DNA from: Hyphomicrobiales bacterium
GTDB taxonomy: Bacteria > Pseudomonadota > Alphaproteobacteria > Rhizobiales > Rhizobiaceae
NCBI GenBank assembly: GCA_900471525.1
Contig: UCEZ01000036.1
Location: 62,001 to 126,000, forward strand
Reading direction: 5' to 3'
DNA length: 64,000 bases
The position numbers and the translations under genes are program-made. Positions 56,256 to 64,000 of the stretch are shown here, piece by piece; positions within the stretch are counted from its first letter, which is position 1, and each line of letters opens with the position of its first letter. The notes under the pieces are model-generated. The model was not told the DNA's origin and made no database searches. It saw only the letters and a list, made by a program, of their open reading frames with translations.

Positions 56256-56612
56256 GGCGTCCCGTCTCTGTCTTCCGTCGGTCTCTGATGCGGTATCGGT
56301 TTGCGGAGGTTGCAGCCAAGGGTCAAGAGTATCCATGCAACAGTCGCCGCCGCATTTTATCCGGCGGCAAGCCGTCACCGTTGTTCACAGGGCCTAGCCG
56401 CAGAACTCAAAAATACTGTCGATTACGGCATTTGCTATTGACCGGATTTCACCCGAATCGGCGACCGACAATGGCTTGCGCCATTCTAGCGCGGCTTGTC
56501 CCGGTTCAAAGGGATTTTCGGCGCACGCATGGCTGTGGCTTGAAAACCGCGCGGTCTTCAACTAAGTAGGATGAAAATGATTAGCATGCTACTAATATGA
56601 AAAAGGTATGAA
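56256..56612. other. Intergenic region dnaB-marR
   Basis: 357 bases between divergent dnaB and marR. The left ~200 hold the dnaB promoter and look non-coding. The right end carries the palindromic MarR candidate operator (56580-56596). Confidence 0.5.
56580..56596. promoter_or_regulatory. Candidate MarR operator
   Basis: ATTAG-CATGCTA-CTAAT: outer arms ATTAG/CTAAT invert, and TAGCATGCTA (56582-56591) is itself a perfect palindrome. Located 17 bases before the marR start codon, where autorepression would act. Confidence 0.55.
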
Positions 56613-57056
56613 ATGCTGGATTCTGCCGTCAATCGCGAATTGTTCGATGCGCTGGCCTCGGTGAACCGCAAGCTGCGGTCGCTGTTTGATGCGCGGGTGA
56701 AAGAGCGCGGTCTTACCCTGTCACGTGCCCGGGCGCTGTTTGCTCTTTCCCGGCGTGACGGGCTCAATCAGCGCGAACTGGCAGACGAACTCGGCATCGA
56801 GACGCCGACGATCGTGCGGCTTCTCGACGGCATGGAAAAACAGGGCTTCATCGAGCGCCGCGTCGAAGCGAGCGACCGGCGCGCCAAGCAGATCCACATG
56901 ACCAGACGCGGCCGCGACATTGCCGACGAGATCGACAAGCTTGCCTGTGAAATTCGCAGGGAGGTCCTGGGCGGCGTCGATGACAAGGACAAGGCGACCG
57001 CGCTGCAGGTCGTCAGCCTGATGGCCGGCAATATTCTCGCCATCGGTAGGGATTGA
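56613..57056 (+). CDS. MarR family transcriptional regulator
   Basis: 147 aa winged helix dimer. LTLSRARALFALSRRDGLNQ, RELADELGIETPTIVRLLDG (recognition helix) and KQGFIERRVEASDRRAKQIH (wing) are classic. Seven-base gap to the efflux gene, so it forms an operon with emrB-emrA and probably represses it until a ligand binds. Confidence 0.93.
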   Translation: MLDSAVNRELFDALASVNRKLRSLFDARVKERGLTLSRARALFALSRRDGLNQRELADELGIETPTIVRLLDGMEKQGFIERRVEASDRRAKQIHMTRRGRDIADEIDKLACEIRREVLGGVDDKDKATALQVVSLMAGNILAIGRD

Positions 57057-57063
57057 GCGGCAA

Positions 57064-58737
57064 ATGAACACGGCGGCCCAGCGCATCGCGAACGACAATC
57101 GCATTGAAGACGAAGCGCCTGTCGCAGTTCCCGCGCCTCAACCGGTCCAGCCGCCACCGGCGCCGATGAGCCCGGCAAGAGCTGCCGTCTACATGGCGTC
57201 CTCGCTCCTCCTGTTCCTGACACAAGGCTTGGGCATGAACCTGCTCAACGCCAATCTCTACCAGTTACAGGGATCGCTGTCGGCGACGACCTCGGAAATA
57301 GCCTGGCTTTCGGCAGCCTACATGGCGCCCTATGCCTCGATGTCGATCGCGCTGTTCAAGATCCGCTCGCAATACGGCCTGCGGCGGTTCGCCGAACTCA
57401 GCATCGTCTGCTTCGTCTTTGCTTCCATTCTCAATCTGTTCGTTTCCGACCTGCATTCGGCAACCGTCGTTCGCTTCCTCAGCGGCATGGCGGCGGCTCC
57501 CTTGTCGACGCTCGGCTTTCTCTACATGCTCGAAGCCTTCCCGCCCGCCCGCAAGCTGTCGGTGGGCTTGAGCCTTGCCCTGATGAACACGACGCTGTCG
57601 GCGCCAATCGCCCGGATCATCTCGCCGCCGCTGATGGAACTCGGCGGCTGGCATGCGCTCTACACTTTCGAGATGGGACTTGCGTTGATCGCGCTGCCGG
57701 TCGTCTATCTCCTGCCGCTGACCGCGCCGCCACGCGCCAAGGTGATCCAGAAGATGGATATTCTCAGCTACCTGCTGCTCGCCATCGGTTTCGGCTGTCT
57801 GGCGGTGTTTCTGACACTGGGTCGACTCTATTGGTGGTTCGAGGCGCCGTGGCTCGGTCTTCTGCTGGCCGGAGCAATCACGTCGCTGACGCTGATGGTC
57901 GCTTTCGAGCTTCCCCGCAAGATGCCGCTGATCGACCTGCGCTGGGTCTTCTCGAGAGAGAACATGCACATGGCCGGCATCCTGCTGCTATTCCGGGTGG
58001 TGAGTTCGGAACAGACGACGACGGCCGCCAATTTCTATCAGCAATTGGGCCTGCTTAACGACCAGACCCAGACGATGTATGCGATCATCGTCCTGGCTTC
58101 GCTCGCCGGCGGGCTTGTCTGCACGGTGCTGATGATGACACGTTATGTCGAAACCGCGCATGTGCTGGCGCTGGTGCTGGTCGCGGCCGGTGCCTTTCTC
58201 GACAGCCAGTCGACCAGCCTGACGCGACCGGAACAGATGTATCTGAGCCAGGCGATGGTGGCGGCCGGTGCCGCAATGTTCCTGCCACCGGTCATGTCCA
58301 AGGGCTTTGCCGCCGTTCTGGCGAAGGGCGCACCTTTCATCGTCAACTTCCTGGTGATCTTTCTCTTCACCCAGAGCATTGGCGCGCTTTGGGCGCAGGC
58401 AGCACTCGGCACTTTCGTCACTATTCGTGAGAAATTCCATTCCAACGTGCTCGTCGAGCACATCCTGCTCACCAATCCCTTTGTCGCCCAGCGCGTGTCC
58501 CAACTTTCCGCTTCCTACGGCAAGGTCATCACCGACAAGTCGCTGCTGAACGCCGAGGGCTTGCAGTTGCTTGGCCAGCAGGTAACGCGCGAAGCCAATA
58601 TCCTGGCCTACAACGACGCCTTCCTCGTCATCTCCATCGCCTCCGCCATCGGCCTTGTCCTGTTGCTCGGACATCTGGCCTGGGCGAGATTGATCCCGCA
58701 CAAGACGGCCGCTCCGGCAGTCGCCGCCCAGTCCTGA
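57064..58737 (+). CDS. emrB: EmrB-like MFS multidrug transporter (DHA2, 14 TM)
   Basis: 557 aa. Cytoplasmic N-terminal 40 residues are Pro/Ala-rich. About 14 membrane segments follow. LSAAYMAPYASMSIALFKIR resembles motif A region, and LPPVMSKGFAAVLAKGAPF is in the later half. Works with the periplasmic adaptor encoded 18 bases downstream; an outer-membrane TolC is expected elsewhere. Drug or metabolite specificity unknown. Confidence 0.87.
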   Translation: MNTAAQRIANDNRIEDEAPVAVPAPQPVQPPPAPMSPARAAVYMASSLLLFLTQGLGMNLLNANLYQLQGSLSATTSEIAWLSAAYMAPYASMSIALFKIRSQYGLRRFAELSIVCFVFASILNLFVSDLHSATVVRFLSGMAAAPLSTLGFLYMLEAFPPARKLSVGLSLALMNTTLSAPIARIISPPLMELGGWHALYTFEMGLALIALPVVYLLPLTAPPRAKVIQKMDILSYLLLAIGFGCLAVFLTLGRLYWWFEAPWLGLLLAGAITSLTLMVAFELPRKMPLIDLRWVFSRENMHMAGILLLFRVVSSEQTTTAANFYQQLGLLNDQTQTMYAIIVLASLAGGLVCTVLMMTRYVETAHVLALVLVAAGAFLDSQSTSLTRPEQMYLSQAMVAAGAAMFLPPVMSKGFAAVLAKGAPFIVNFLVIFLFTQSIGALWAQAALGTFVTIREKFHSNVLVEHILLTNPFVAQRVSQLSASYGKVITDKSLLNAEGLQLLGQQVTREANILAYNDAFLVISIASAIGLVLLLGHLAWARLIPHKTAAPAVAAQS

Positions 58738-58755
58738 CAAGCCCAGAGTCACACC

Positions 58756-59811
58756 ATGCTGAAGTCCCTTCGTTCCCCCGCTACAATCATCACGCTGCTG
58801 GCCGGTCTCGTCGGCGCGCTGCTCGTGCTCTACGCCTGGCGCCTGCCGCCCTTTGCAACAACCGTCGAGACGACCGACAATGCCTATGTCCGCGGCTACG
58901 TGACAATCGTCAGCCCGCAATTGTCCGGTTATGTCTCCGCAGTGCCGGTCAAGGACTATGAGGCCGTCAAGGCGGGGCAGGTGCTCTTGAAGATCGACGA
59001 CCGGATTTACGCGCAGAAGCTGGCACAGGCCAAGGGCACGCTGGACGGGCAAAGGGCCTCCCTGTCCAATTCGCATCAGCAGGAATTGTCGGGTGAGGCG
59101 AGCATTGCCTCAAGCCAGGCGCAGCTCGACAGCGCCAACGCCGCCCTCACGCGGGCACGGCTCGCCTGGGAGCGCGTTCAGTCACTTTCCGAAAAGGGCA
59201 TTGCAACGGCAAGCGACGTAGAAACGGGTCAGGCGACCTTCGAGCAGGCCCGGGCGGCGGTCGGGCAGGCCAACGCAGCACTCGAAGTCTCGCGGCAGAG
59301 CCTGGCAACCACACTCGGCATGAGGGCCGGGCTTGAGGCCGCCGTCCGCAGCGCCGAGGCTGCGGTACAACTGGCGCAGATCGATCTCGACAACACCACG
59401 ATCGCGGCGCCGCAGGACGGCACGCTCGGCGAAGTCGGCGCGCGGCTCGGGCAATATGTGACGGCCGGCACGCAGCTAATGGCCATCGTGCCGAAGGATG
59501 TCTGGATCATCGCCAATTTCAAGGAGACGCAGCTCGACGGCATGCAGATCGGGCAGCCGGTCGTCTTTACGGTTGATGCCCTGAACAAGACTCAGCTCAC
59601 CGGCCATGTCGAGCGGTTCTCGCCGGCTGCCGGCTCGGAATTCAGCGTGATCCGGGCGGACAATGCCACCGGCAATTTCACCAAGGTCGCCCAGCGCGTG
59701 GGCGTGCGGGTCTCGATTGATCCCGGTCAGCCGTTGGCGGGCCAATTGGCGCCCGGCATGTCCGTGGTGGTTCGGATCGACAAAGCGGCCGACCCGCAGG
59801 CGGCGAAATAA
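58756..59811 (+). CDS. emrA: EmrA/HlyD-type membrane fusion protein
   Basis: 351 aa. N-terminal membrane anchor (TIITLLAGLVGALLVLYAW), then lipoyl/barrel parts: TTDNAYVRGYVTIVSPQLSG and VLLKIDDRIY, the EmrA start. A central coiled coil of Ala/Gln/Ser runs from about residue 95 to 210. DNTTIAAPQDGTLGEVGARL closes the lipoyl domain. Bridges EmrB to an outer-membrane channel. Ends before a strong terminator. Confidence 0.92.
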   Translation: MLKSLRSPATIITLLAGLVGALLVLYAWRLPPFATTVETTDNAYVRGYVTIVSPQLSGYVSAVPVKDYEAVKAGQVLLKIDDRIYAQKLAQAKGTLDGQRASLSNSHQQELSGEASIASSQAQLDSANAALTRARLAWERVQSLSEKGIATASDVETGQATFEQARAAVGQANAALEVSRQSLATTLGMRAGLEAAVRSAEAAVQLAQIDLDNTTIAAPQDGTLGEVGARLGQYVTAGTQLMAIVPKDVWIIANFKETQLDGMQIGQPVVFTVDALNKTQLTGHVERFSPAAGSEFSVIRADNATGNFTKVAQRVGVRVSIDPGQPLAGQLAPGMSVVVRIDKAADPQAAK

Positions 59812-59834
59812 GCCTCCATTCTGTCCCTGAAATG

Positions 59835-59872
59835 CGAAAGGCCCGCGATTTGCATCGCGGGCCTTTCGTTTT
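59835..59872. terminator. Bidirectional intrinsic terminator, emrA and rplI
   Basis: 15-base perfect stem CGAAAGGCCCGCGAT (59835-59849) / inverse (59854-59868), loop TTGC. T run follows on the plus strand (CGTTTTG); A-rich bases before it serve the minus strand. Lies between the convergent emrA and rplI. Confidence 0.88.
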
Positions 59873-59919
59873 GCCGTATGTCAAACCGGGCGCCGCATGG
59901 GCGCCCGTCACGGTCAAGA

Positions 59920-60495
59920 TTATTCGTCTTCGCCTTCGAATTCAGCTTCCGGGTTGAAGAAGTCTTCCGGCTTCAGGGCATCTTCGTCAACGCCGTAGAT
60001 GGCGTCGGCGGAGGTGAGGCTTTCGCCCTTCAGCTGGCGTTCTGCTTCTTCGGCCGAACGGGCAACGTTCATCTGAACCTTGATTTCAACTTCGGCATGG
60101 AGGTGCAGGACGACGTCGTGCAGGCCGATGGTCTTGATCGGGTTGTTGAGGTCGACCTGGTTGCGGCCGATGTTGAAGCCTTCTGCGGCCAGAACGTCAA
60201 CGATATCGCGGGCAGCGACCGAACCGTAGAGCTGACCGGTTTCGCCGGCCGAGCGAACGACGATGAAGGACTTGCCGCCGAGGGTTTCGGCAACGGTCTG
60301 GGCTTCGGATTTGCGCTCGAGGTTACGGGCTTCGAGGGTAGCGCGCTCGGATTCGAAACGCTTCTTGTTGGCTTCGTTGGCGCGCAGCGCCTTGCCGAGC
60401 GGCAGGAGGTAGTTACGGGCAAAGCCGTCGCGAACCTTGACGGTTTCGCCCATCTGGCCGAGCTTGGCAACGCGTTCGAGAAGAATGACTTGCAT
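59920..60495 (-). CDS. rplI: 50S ribosomal protein bL9
   Basis: 191 aa, longer than the ~150 aa of E. coli L9, with an acidic tail ([15 protein letters not shown]). [20 protein letters not shown] and [20 protein letters not shown] are the L9 signature. Last gene of rpsF-rpsR-DUF2232-rplI. Binds 23S rRNA domain V. Confidence 0.97.
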   Translation of the reverse strand: MQVILLERVAKLGQMGETVKVRDGFARNYLLPLGKALRANEANKKRFESERATLEARNLERKSEAQTVAETLGGKSFIVVRSAGETGQLYGSVAARDIVDVLAAEGFNIGRNQVDLNNPIKTIGLHDVVLHLHAEVEIKVQMNVARSAEEAERQLKGESLTSADAIYGVDEDALKPEDFFNPEAEFEGEDE

Positions 60496-60520
60496 TGGAT
60501 ATGTCCTTTCGTGTGTCTGT

Positions 60521-61498
60521 TCAGAGGTCTTTTGTTTCAGTCTCAGTGGTTTTCCCCGCCGGCGACAGCGCGATGGCGCGCCGCGTGTCCATCAGACCCG
60601 ACAGGAGAAAGAAGAATGCCGGGATCGTGAAGATCAGAACCGACAGATAGCCGAGCCACAACACAGGCAGCCGCCAGGACTTGCCGCGCGTGCGGAAATG
60701 GAAGACGGCGAAGCCGGCGAGCAGGAAGCCTGCGCCGAAGGTGCCGCAGATGAGGGCGCCGACAATGGCCGGAACGCCGCCCATGAAGGCAAGCACGAGG
60801 CCGCCGAGAAAGGCGAAGATCGCGAAGCGGTGCATGCGCAGCGTCGACGGCATGTCCTCGCGCGGACGCAGGCTCTTGCCGGATGTCTGCACGATACGGG
60901 TAGCGATATAGTAGGCGGCAAACAGCATCAGCACCCAGATGGCGCCTTGCACCATGGGGAGAGCCACGCCGAAAATCGACTTGATCTGGGCGACGGATGC
61001 GGCATCCGGATTGTAGAGCGGCTCCTGCTCCTTCAGCGCCGACATCACCAGATCGATCATCTGGTCGGACATCGTGCCGTCATAGCCGATGATGACGCCG
61101 ACGACGATCATGCCGATGGTGACGAGCACGGCGAGATGGGTGAGGATGTCGGACAGCGGATACCAGGCAAGCGCCCCTTCGGGGCCACCGAGTTCGGACG
61201 CCGGCCGCGCCAGGTTGGCAAGGTGGCTGAGCCAGGCAGCCGGAATGAGCGTGATGACGGCAATCAGCAGCGCGAAATAGGGCGAGACGATTGCGGCACC
61301 CGTGAGGCCTGCGACGACAACGGCGACGATTGCGGCGGCATTGCCCCAGCCAAGGCCGGCAATCAGGATCGGCAGGGCGGACGCGGCATAGAGCACGATC
61401 GCAAACGACGACTGTGTGTTCGCGCCAAGCGAGAGCAAGGCGGCGGTCACGCCGGCGAGGGTGCCGGTCAGCAGCGATGTTGCATTCGGTGTCTTCAC
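60521..61498 (-). CDS. DUF2232 membrane protein
   Basis: 325 aa with about eight membrane segments. GTG at 61498 with AGGACA upstream chosen; the frame extends to 61552 without support. Between rpsR and rplI, the position where alphaproteobacteria carry a DUF2232 protein. Function not established; ECF-transporter-like topology (S component) has been noted for such families, which is unproved. Confidence 0.8.
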   Translation of the reverse strand: MKTPNATSLLTGTLAGVTAALLSLGANTQSSFAIVLYAASALPILIAGLGWGNAAAIVAVVVAGLTGAAIVSPYFALLIAVITLIPAAWLSHLANLARPASELGGPEGALAWYPLSDILTHLAVLVTIGMIVVGVIIGYDGTMSDQMIDLVMSALKEQEPLYNPDAASVAQIKSIFGVALPMVQGAIWVLMLFAAYYIATRIVQTSGKSLRPREDMPSTLRMHRFAIFAFLGGLVLAFMGGVPAIVGALICGTFGAGFLLAGFAVFHFRTRGKSWRLPVLWLGYLSVLIFTIPAFFFLLSGLMDTRRAIALSPAGKTTETETKDL

Positions 61499-61617
61499 GG
61501 TCGCTGTCCTGCTTATCAAGCAGTTAGAGGCGTTTCTTGAATCAAGAACCAAGCCCCAACATGGGTTTTAGCGCAGTTGCGCCGGCGTTTCCGATCCGCG
61601 CCCAACGCGGAAGGGAG

Positions 61618-61690
61618 AAGGTGAGGCGATGCCGGTTGGTCTTATCGCCTCACCTTGAGTCAGCTTCCGTTGAGTCAATGTCTCAACGGA
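61618..61690. other. Two hairpins between rpsR and DUF2232
   Basis: AAGGTGAGGCGAT (61618-61630) pairs with ATCGCCTCACCTT (61644-61656), and TCCGTTGAG (61666-61674) with CTCAACGGA (61682-61690). Located just after the rpsR stop on the minus strand. Probably attenuate or protect the rpsF-rpsR part of the operon. Confidence 0.6.
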
Positions 61691-61700
61691 GAGTCAAGTC

Positions 61701-61949
61701 TTAGGACATGACGTAGGGCAGGAGGCCGAGAAAGCGGGCGCGCTTGATGGCCTGGGCCAGTTCGCGCTGCTTCTTCTGGGAAACTGCCGTGATACGCGAA
61801 GGAACGATCTTGCCGCGCTCGGAAATGTAGCGCTGCAGGAGACGGATGTCCTTGTAGTCGATCTTCGGAGCGTTGGCGCCGGAGAAGGGGCAGGTCTTGC
61901 GACGACGGTGGAACGGGCGGCGTGCCGGAGCGGACAGTGTATCAGCCAT
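61701..61949 (-). CDS. rpsR: 30S ribosomal protein bS18
   Basis: 82 aa. [40 protein letters not shown] and [20 protein letters not shown] are strongly conserved S18 segments. Binds S6 in the 30S platform. Twelve bases after rpsF. Confidence 0.98.
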   Translation of the reverse strand: MADTLSAPARRPFHRRRKTCPFSGANAPKIDYKDIRLLQRYISERGKIVPSRITAVSQKKQRELAQAIKRARFLGLLPYVMS

Positions 61950-61961
61950 GGTCTTTTCTCC

Positions 61962-62411
61962 TTATGCCCGGTCTTCGCGCGGACGGCGCGGACGGTCTTC
62001 ACGATCACCACGGTCCGGACGCGGACCACGGTCGCCGAAGCCGCCACGGTCAGGACGGTCGCCATCGCGGCGCGGACGGTCGTCGCGGTCTCGCTTCTGC
62101 ATCATGGCGGACGGGCCGTCTTCATGCTTTTCAACGGCGATGGTCATGTAGCGAAGAACGTCTTCGTTGATGCGCATCTGGCGCTCGATCTCGTGAACGG
62201 CCGGTGCCGGAGCATCGATGTCCATCAGAACGTAGTGAGCCTTGCGGTTCTTGTTGATGCGGTACGTCAGGGACTTGAGGCCCCAATTTTCGACGCGCCC
62301 GACTTTTCCGCCGTTAGCTTCCAGTACACCCTTGTACTGTTCGACGAGAGCGTCGACCTGCTGTGCGGAAATATCCTGCCGGGCAAGGAATACATGTTCA
62401 TAAAGAGCCAT
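61962..62411 (-). CDS. rpsF: 30S ribosomal protein bS6
   Basis: 149 aa. N-terminal ~95 residues are the S6 fold ([40 protein letters not shown]). The last ~45 residues are an Arg/Asp/Gly repeat tail ([20 protein letters not shown]), longer than in E. coli but usual for rhizobia. First gene of the operon; its start is inside a candidate S6:S18 operator. Confidence 0.97.
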   Translation of the reverse strand: MALYEHVFLARQDISAQQVDALVEQYKGVLEANGGKVGRVENWGLKSLTYRINKNRKAHYVLMDIDAPAPAVHEIERQMRINEDVLRYMTIAVEKHEDGPSAMMQKRDRDDRPRRDGDRPDRGGFGDRGPRPDRGDREDRPRRPREDRA

Positions 62412-62465
62412 GAGGCTTTGCCTTTCTTGCGTTAATCGTCACCCGGAAATCGGCGGCTAAGCCTC
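62412..62465 (-). promoter_or_regulatory. Candidate S6:S18 translational operator before rpsF
   Basis: On the minus strand GAGGCTTAGCC (62465-62455) can pair with GGCAAAGCCTC (62422-62412), ten of eleven bases, the latter ending at the rpsF ATG and covering the Shine-Dalgarno AAAGGC. The enclosed loop contains CCGATTTCCGGGTGACG; the CCG-containing loop is what S6:S18 binds in many rpsF leaders. Predicts feedback repression. Confidence 0.5.
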
Positions 62466-63011
62466 AACGACTGTTCTATTGGCTGCGAACAGCCGGCAAG
62501 AAAGTGTTGTTTCGAGACGGTCGAGAGCGGAGACACGGGAGGCTGGACCCCTTTAGGTCCTGACAGGTCTCTTAAGGGAAACCGGCCCTCCGTTCAGCCA
62601 CCAGCCAGAAGACCGGGTGTTGCGAACAGCGCGCTTATACGCATTTTCGAGCGAGAAGCAAGGGGCGGAGGGAAATTAGGGGTGGTACGACGGCTTGCTC
62701 GATCTTTCTCTCCACCTTGTTGGGCGCGCGCAGGGCCGGGAAGGGTTCCCTTGTTCCCAGTTTGGGGTTTTCCCCCTCCCCAACGCTCTCGGAGGGGAGG
62801 GAGTGGTTCGGCGAGGCGGTCTGCTTGGCCTACCCTCAGTCCTTGTTTAGAGCGGTGGGCGAATGGTTGCTCTCGCCGCGAAGCGCATTTTTCGACCATT
62901 TGGCGGTGCTTGGTTATTGCCCGGGTGAAATGACCTGTATGGGCTGGAAAAATTCGGTTTGGCTCATAGTTCAGAAGGAAATGGAAAAACGAAGAGCGAA
63001 AGGACAAAGCA
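62466..63011. other. Intergenic region rpsF-VOC
   Basis: 546 bases between divergent rpsF and the VOC gene. The left part is the long rpsF leader with promoter. The right part includes a C/G-run-rich segment (62755-62805) but no recognised repeat or gene. Open frames in it lack ribosome sites. Confidence 0.5.
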
Positions 63012-63485
63012 ATGGCAAAGAACACGATCTGCGTATGGTACGACAAAGACGCCGAAGCTGCCGCCCGCTTCTACGCCGAGACATTTCCCGACAGCGCAGT
63101 GGGGGCCATCCATCTTGCACCTGGAGACTATCCGGACGGTAAGCAGGGAGACGTCCTGGTAGTTGAATTCACAGTTGCGGGTGTTCCCTGTATTGGCCTG
63201 AACGGCGGTTCCGCCTTCAAACACAACGAAGCCTTCTCATTCCAGATCGCAACTGACGATCAGGAAGAAACCGACCGCTACTGGAATGCCATAGTCGGCA
63301 ATGGCGGCAGGGAAAGCGAGTGTGGCTGGTGCAAGGACAAGTGGGGTCTGTCCTGGCAGATCACGCCGCGCGTATTGACCGAAGCGATGGCGGCAGGCGG
63401 TGATCAAGCAAAGCGGGCTTTTGATGCGATGATGACTATGAAGAAGATCGACGTCGCGGTGATCGAAGCGGCTCGGCGCGGTTGA
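63012..63485 (+). CDS. VOC/PhnB-like 3-demethylubiquinone methyltransferase-type protein
   Basis: 157 aa. NTICVWYDKDAEAAARFYAE, CIGLNGGSAFKHNEAFSFQI, WCKDKWGLSWQITPRVL and KRAFDAMMTMKKIDVAVIEA match the PhnB-like family (PF06983), often wrongly named methyltransferase. The fold is a VOC dimer; function unknown. AGGAC upstream of ATG. Confidence 0.85.
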   Translation: MAKNTICVWYDKDAEAAARFYAETFPDSAVGAIHLAPGDYPDGKQGDVLVVEFTVAGVPCIGLNGGSAFKHNEAFSFQIATDDQEETDRYWNAIVGNGGRESECGWCKDKWGLSWQITPRVLTEAMAAGGDQAKRAFDAMMTMKKIDVAVIEAARRG

Positions 63486-63898
63486 GGCACCACCGCGTCG
63501 GGCAGCACTCTTAAGGCCGACATGAGCAAGCGGATCGCCGGCGAAAGGGGCAGGCGCTCTTTTCGACCGCCTTTCACGCGGCCCCGGGGATTTCGCGCGC
63601 GTTTCGCCAAACCGTCCGGGCACCGGCCCCGCCTCGCCGGTAACGCAAACCGGTGTATCCGTGGCGGGACGGAAGGAGTGTGGCACGCGTGAAGGGCGCG
63701 GGGATGCGTGGGGATGATTTTTACTGTGAAAGGCCGTTTTCGGCCCGAAGTGGCTATTCCCGCAAGGTCCCAAGCCAGACAATAAATCTGGCACGAGCGA
63801 GGAAACAAGAGTAGCTTGCGGAGGCTAGGAGGCTGGCAAATTTCCCGCCCCTAAACCAACGCAATAGCGAGGCCGCTACACCTTTGGGAGAGGTGGCC
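63486..63898. other. Intergenic region before the cyclase gene
   Basis: 413 bases without a convincing gene on the plus strand. The left part is GC-rich and the segment GGCCG-TTTT-CGGCC near 63733 could be a short hairpin. A minus-strand frame (63237-63794) overlaps the VOC gene and has no ribosome site; I do not call it. Promoter of the cyclase must be at the right end. Confidence 0.45.
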
Positions 63899-64000
63899 AT
63901 GGGAGCAGTTCACGCCGAACGGCGGCTGGTTGCCATTCTTGTCGTCGACATTGTTGGTTATTCGCGACTCATCGAAGCCGACGAGGCCCGGACCCTGGCA
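63899..64000 (+). CDS. Class III adenylate/guanylate cyclase (N-terminus only)
   Basis: 34 codons are visible. RRLVAILVVDIVGYSRLIEA is the first strand and metal-binding Asp region of class III nucleotide cyclases (Asp in VVDIVGYS). GGGAGAGG lies eight bases upstream. In rhizobia this start is typical of cyclases with TPR or transmembrane C-termini, which are outside the window. Confidence 0.88.
   Translation, partial: MGAVHAERRLVAILVVDIVGYSRLIEADEARTLA

Noticed and set aside
63237..63794. Minus-strand frame rich in Pro and Arg
   Set aside because: Overlaps the VOC gene in antisense, no ribosome site, composition of translated GC-rich intergenic DNA.

Overview
The window looks like a chromosomal segment of an alphaproteobacterium of the Rhizobiales, most likely Rhizobiaceae (Rhizobium/Agrobacterium/Neorhizobium-like). 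The evidence is high GC with strong GC3 bias, the order rpsF-rpsR-DUF2232-rplI followed by dnaB, terC, alr, radA, cvpA and purF on one strand, NadQ-type NAD regulation, a PhoB-box-preceded PhoX phosphatase, and several palindromic intergenic repeats of the rhizobial mosaic type. I saw no insertion sequence, prophage, CRISPR array, tRNA or rRNA gene. These are judgements from reading the sequence; no database search was run.

Layout. 1-5.1 kb: the edge of what looks like a polyuronate exopolysaccharide locus, with an AlgD-like nucleotide-sugar dehydrogenase (running off the left edge), a divergent 914-aa Sel1-repeat secreted protein and a heparinase-I-fold polysaccharide lyase. 5.3-10.3 kb: recO, a thioesterase, an ECF41-like sigma factor divergent from a carboxymuconolactone-decarboxylase-like gene with sigma-specific promoter motifs on both strands, and phoX with a PHO box. 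10.4-18 kb: a large DUF2339 membrane protein, HD hydrolase, MOSC protein, an immunity-like orphan, aldo/keto reductase and an MFS carrier. 18-22 kb: nadA-nadB-nadC with a NadQ-like operator; the nadQ gene lies 5 kb away at 23.3-24.3 kb at the end of a ygfZ-HD-phosphatase-nadQ operon. 22-31 kb: small secreted/hypothetical genes, sodC, a Nudix hydrolase, an AbiEii-like nucleotidyltransferase with a small partner, an SRAP protein and a 51-aa basic protein. 30.8-43 kb: cysS, a VOC protein, three overlapping GFA paralogues, pip, cimA, cpdB, rarD, a LOG-family protein and a LysM/Ig-like protein. 43-48.4 kb: an Atm1-type ABC exporter, a VOC gene interrupted by a TGA, psd-pssA, and an SDR. 48.5-56.3 kb: purF, cvpA, radA, alr, terC and dnaB. 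56.6-59.8 kb: marR-emrB-emrA efflux operon. 59.9-62.4 kb: the S6-S18-DUF2232-L9 operon with a candidate S6:S18 translational operator. 63-64 kb: a VOC/PhnB-like protein and the start of a class III adenylate cyclase.

How parts work together. NadA, NadB and NadC form the de novo aspartate-to-NaMN route, and NadQ (Nudix plus winged helix) is the expected repressor. PhoX is expected under PhoB. The ECF41-like sigma factor probably drives itself and the divergent decarboxylase-like gene. Psd and PssA make phosphatidylethanolamine. MarR probably represses the EmrAB-like pump. The most noteworthy items for follow-up are the Sel1 gene with four exact 432-bp super-repeats, the face-to-face ECF41-type promoters, the AbiEii-like pair, the GFA triplet and the nonsense-interrupted VOC gene.
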